Assembly (NCBI RefSeq): GCF_902506605.1
Contig: NZ_LR733979.1
Location: 765,064-829,063 of the forward strand
DNA length: 64,000 nt
Source: Sphingomonas sp. AX6
Lineage (GTDB): Bacteria; Pseudomonadota; Alphaproteobacteria; Sphingomonadales; Sphingomonadaceae
Direction of reading: 5' to 3'
Each line of letters begins with the position of its first letter. The first letter of the stretch is position 1. The notes under the pieces were generated by a model. The model ran no database searches, was not told the DNA's origin, and worked only from the letters and a program-made list of their open reading frames with translations. Positions 62,611-64,000 of the stretch are shown in pieces. The translations under genes and the position numbers were made by a program.

Positions 62611-62677
62611 CGGAACCCCTCCCTTAAGATAATGCGCCCGGTTGATCCGGGTTGTGCGAATGTGGACGAGGCTATAC

Positions 62678-62698
62678 TGAAACCTGAACCGGGTTTCA
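62678..62698. promoter_or_regulatory. Candidate TetR operator between receptor and regulator
   Basis: TGAAACC (62678-62684) and GGTTTCA (62692-62698) form a perfect 7-base inverted repeat with a 7-base spacer, 28 bases before the regulator start and 68 bases from the receptor start. A second dyad CCCGG-N5-CCGGG is nearby at about 62637-62651. Confidence 0.6.
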
Positions 62699-62725
62699 AC
62701 TTGGGAAATGGGGAGGGAGCGCGAT

Positions 62726-63403
62726 ATGGGCGAAAACCGTGTCCGCACGGCAACTAAGGCCGGGAGCGAGGGGACGTCCGAGACGGCCAACGACGCACAA
62801 TCGGCGGCCAGCGCAGGCAAGGAACCGCGCACCGCCCGCGGACGAAAGACGCTGCGCGCGATCCTGGATGCCGCCGCGGTCGAATTCGGTGAGAAGGGTT
62901 TCCACGACGGATCGATCAGCGGAATCACGCGGCGCGCTGGCGTCGCGCTGGGCAGTTTCTACACCTATTTCGATTCGAAGGATGCGGTGTTCCGCGCGCT
63001 GGTCCGCGACATGTCCGATCAGGTCCGCGATCACGTCGCACCCGCGATTCGGTCCGCCGAAAATCAGATCGCGGCAGAGCGCGCAGGCCTGCTCGAATTC
63101 CTGCGATTTGTCCGCGAGCACAAGGAGATCTACCGTATTATCGACGAAGCCGAATTCGTCGATCCGGCAAGCTTCCACGCCCATTACGCGACCACCGCCG
63201 ACCGCATCGCCAAACGCCTGGTGGCGGCAGGCGAACGCGGCGAGGTGACGCCCGGATTATCCGAGGTTCACGCCTGGGCGATCATGGGGATGAACGTGTT
63301 TCTGGGCCTGCGCTACGGCGTGTGGTCGGAGGATGTTGCGCCCGAGGATGTCGCGGATGTGATTGCGGAGATGCTGGCGAAGGGAATTGGCGTGCGGGAC
63401 TGA
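62726..63403 (+). CDS. TetR/AcrR family transcriptional regulator
   Basis: This 225-residue regulator has a disordered N-terminal tail (about residues 1-42), an HTH with GSISGITRRAGVALGSFYTY and FDSKDAVFRALV, and a helical effector domain. GGGAGGGAG lies seven bases before ATG 62726, which decides the start over ATG 62708. The divergent TonB receptor with a shared dyad is the likely target. Confidence 0.92.
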   Translation: MGENRVRTATKAGSEGTSETANDAQSAASAGKEPRTARGRKTLRAILDAAAVEFGEKGFHDGSISGITRRAGVALGSFYTYFDSKDAVFRALVRDMSDQVRDHVAPAIRSAENQIAAERAGLLEFLRFVREHKEIYRIIDEAEFVDPASFHAHYATTADRIAKRLVAAGERGEVTPGLSEVHAWAIMGMNVFLGLRYGVWSEDVAPEDVADVIAEMLAKGIGVRD

Positions 63404-63426
63404 GGCTAGCTGCGGTTTCCACCCAT

Positions 63427-63523
63427 CCGTCATCCCAGCGAAAGCTGGGATATCAGGCCTCGCCCGCCATTCCTGCAGCCTATCCCCTGCCGCCTGATAT
63501 GCCAGCTTTCGCTGGCATGACGG
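63427..63523. repeat. REP-like inverted pair (CATCCCAGCG family)
   Basis: Left arm CGTCATCCCAGCGAAAGCTG (to GATATCAGGC) and right arm GCCTGATATGCCAGCTTTCG (to ATGACGG) are inverted. The ends CCGTCAT/ATGACGG are shared with the other families in the window. It separates convergent tetR and yceD-like genes. Confidence 0.9.
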
Positions 63524-63550
63524 ATTGGGGAGCGGCGTCGAGCGCACCCC

Positions 63551-64000
63551 TCACCCCTTCCCCAACCCCTTCAACGCCGCGAACGGACTGCTCGCCAGTT
63601 TTGCCTCGTCCTCGCTGATGACGCCTGCCGCTTTCAGCGCCGCGTCGGCGTGCCGGCTGCGCGGGAAGGGGTCTAGCGACAGCGCCAGTGTTTCCGCCGC
63701 CGCTTCGCCCAGGTCGATCGCGCCGCCGCGATAATCGACGGTGTCGAGTGCGTTTGCGTCGAGCTCGACTTCCTCCGGCCGGTCTTCGCTCTCGGGGATG
63801 AAGCGGATCGCCAGATCGGTGTCGATGGTCGCGGGGACGGGCTCGCCGCTGGCAATGCAGGATTGAGTGACCGCGGCCGTCAAGCGACCGGTGGCGTCGA
63901 TCACATCGCCGTCGCGCTTTAGCGTGATCGTCGCCGTCAATCGCTCCACCGAGATCAGATCGAACCGGGTGGCGAGCGCGGCGCGTTCGGCCTCATTCGC
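63551..64000 (-). CDS. YceD/DUF177 family protein, N-terminus cut by window
   Basis: The frame stays open to the right edge, giving about 149 residues. It has VERLTATITLKRDGDVIDATG, the conserved VTQSCIASGEPVPATID (cysteine region), and an acidic part VELDANALDTVDYRGGAIDLGE. DUF177 proteins lie upstream of rpmF in many bacteria and are linked to 23S rRNA or L32 in ribosome assembly. Here rpmF is not seen downstream. The true start lies outside the window. Confidence 0.85.
   Translation of the reverse strand, partial: ANEAERAALATRFDLISVERLTATITLKRDGDVIDATGRLTAAVTQSCIASGEPVPATIDTDLAIRFIPESEDRPEEVELDANALDTVDYRGGAIDLGEAAAETLALSLDPFPRSRHADAALKAAGVISEDEAKLASSPFAALKGLGKG

Overview
The window is a 64 kb piece of a high-GC chromosome from an alphaproteobacterium, most likely a Sphingomonas-type member of the Sphingomonadaceae. 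The evidence is gene content and style: TonB-dependent receptors, SUF Fe-S assembly, a PHA-system protein, class Ia ribonucleotide reductase with small genes between the subunits, an lptC-lptA-lptB-rpoN cluster, many four-base ATGA/GTGA gene overlaps, and dense paired intergenic palindromes. I see no prophage, integrated plasmid, insertion sequence, CRISPR array or rRNA. Most of the window is ordinary core chromosome.

Layout. 1-1.3 kb: end of a suf operon (sufS, sufT-like, sufA-like). 1.3-6.2 kb: a leftward B12 uptake operon btuB-btuF-btuC-btuD behind a cobalamin riboswitch. 6.2-9.9 kb: a small membrane protein, a PHA-system protein, lnt, and metK behind a leader that resembles a SAM/SAH pseudoknot. 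10-12 kb: aldo/keto reductase and divergent TetR regulator. 12.3-15.3 kb: katE, PAP2 phosphatase and a UVR-motif protein in one overlapping unit. 15.4-16.3 kb: a secreted-protein gene broken by a 20-bp tandem duplication. 16.3-21 kb: trmB, a FemAB-like acyltransferase, two small membrane proteins, an amidase. 21.4-25.8 kb: nrdA, four tiny genes, nrdB, then a structured leader and a 46-aa protein. 25.9-31.7 kb: a GIY-YIG gene boxed by inverted repeats, a thermonuclease, a candidate sRNA, an SGNH-like hydrolase, oligopeptidase B, a TonB-like protein. 32-34.8 kb: TPR protein, M24 aminopeptidase, cupin, a 50-aa protein. 34.9-40.3 kb: tRNA-Thr, then leftward terC, rnd, lptC, lptA, lptB, rpoN. 40.5-47.3 kb: double cold-shock protein with a Gly-rich N-terminus, glycerate kinase, DASS-type permease, HAMP receptor-like protein, ATP-dependent DNA ligase. 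47.4-51.6 kb: exported methyltransferase, threonine synthase, fasciclin lipoprotein with an ECF sigma/anti-sigma pair. 51.8-58.9 kb: rpmI, rplT, a second repeat-boxed GIY-YIG gene, pheS, pheT, an SDR, prfC. 59-63.4 kb: MFS transporter, TonB receptor and TetR regulator. 63.5 kb to the edge: a YceD/DUF177 protein, cut by the window.

The most unusual signal is the pairing of two GIY-YIG nuclease-family genes with the REP-like palindromes. At least thirteen loci hold inverted pairs of such palindromes, in about six sequence families. Only two pairs enclose a gene. Both enclosed genes are GIY-YIG paralogues, both are framed by perfect 29-bp inverted repeats, and the two frames come from different repeat families. 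This resembles the REP/RAYT relationship with a GIY-YIG protein in place of the transposase. Other points worth checking are the metK leader, the candidate sRNA at 27.3-27.45 kb, a two-copy dispersed element (12.1-12.3 and 30.5-30.65 kb), and the small nrd-linked genes.
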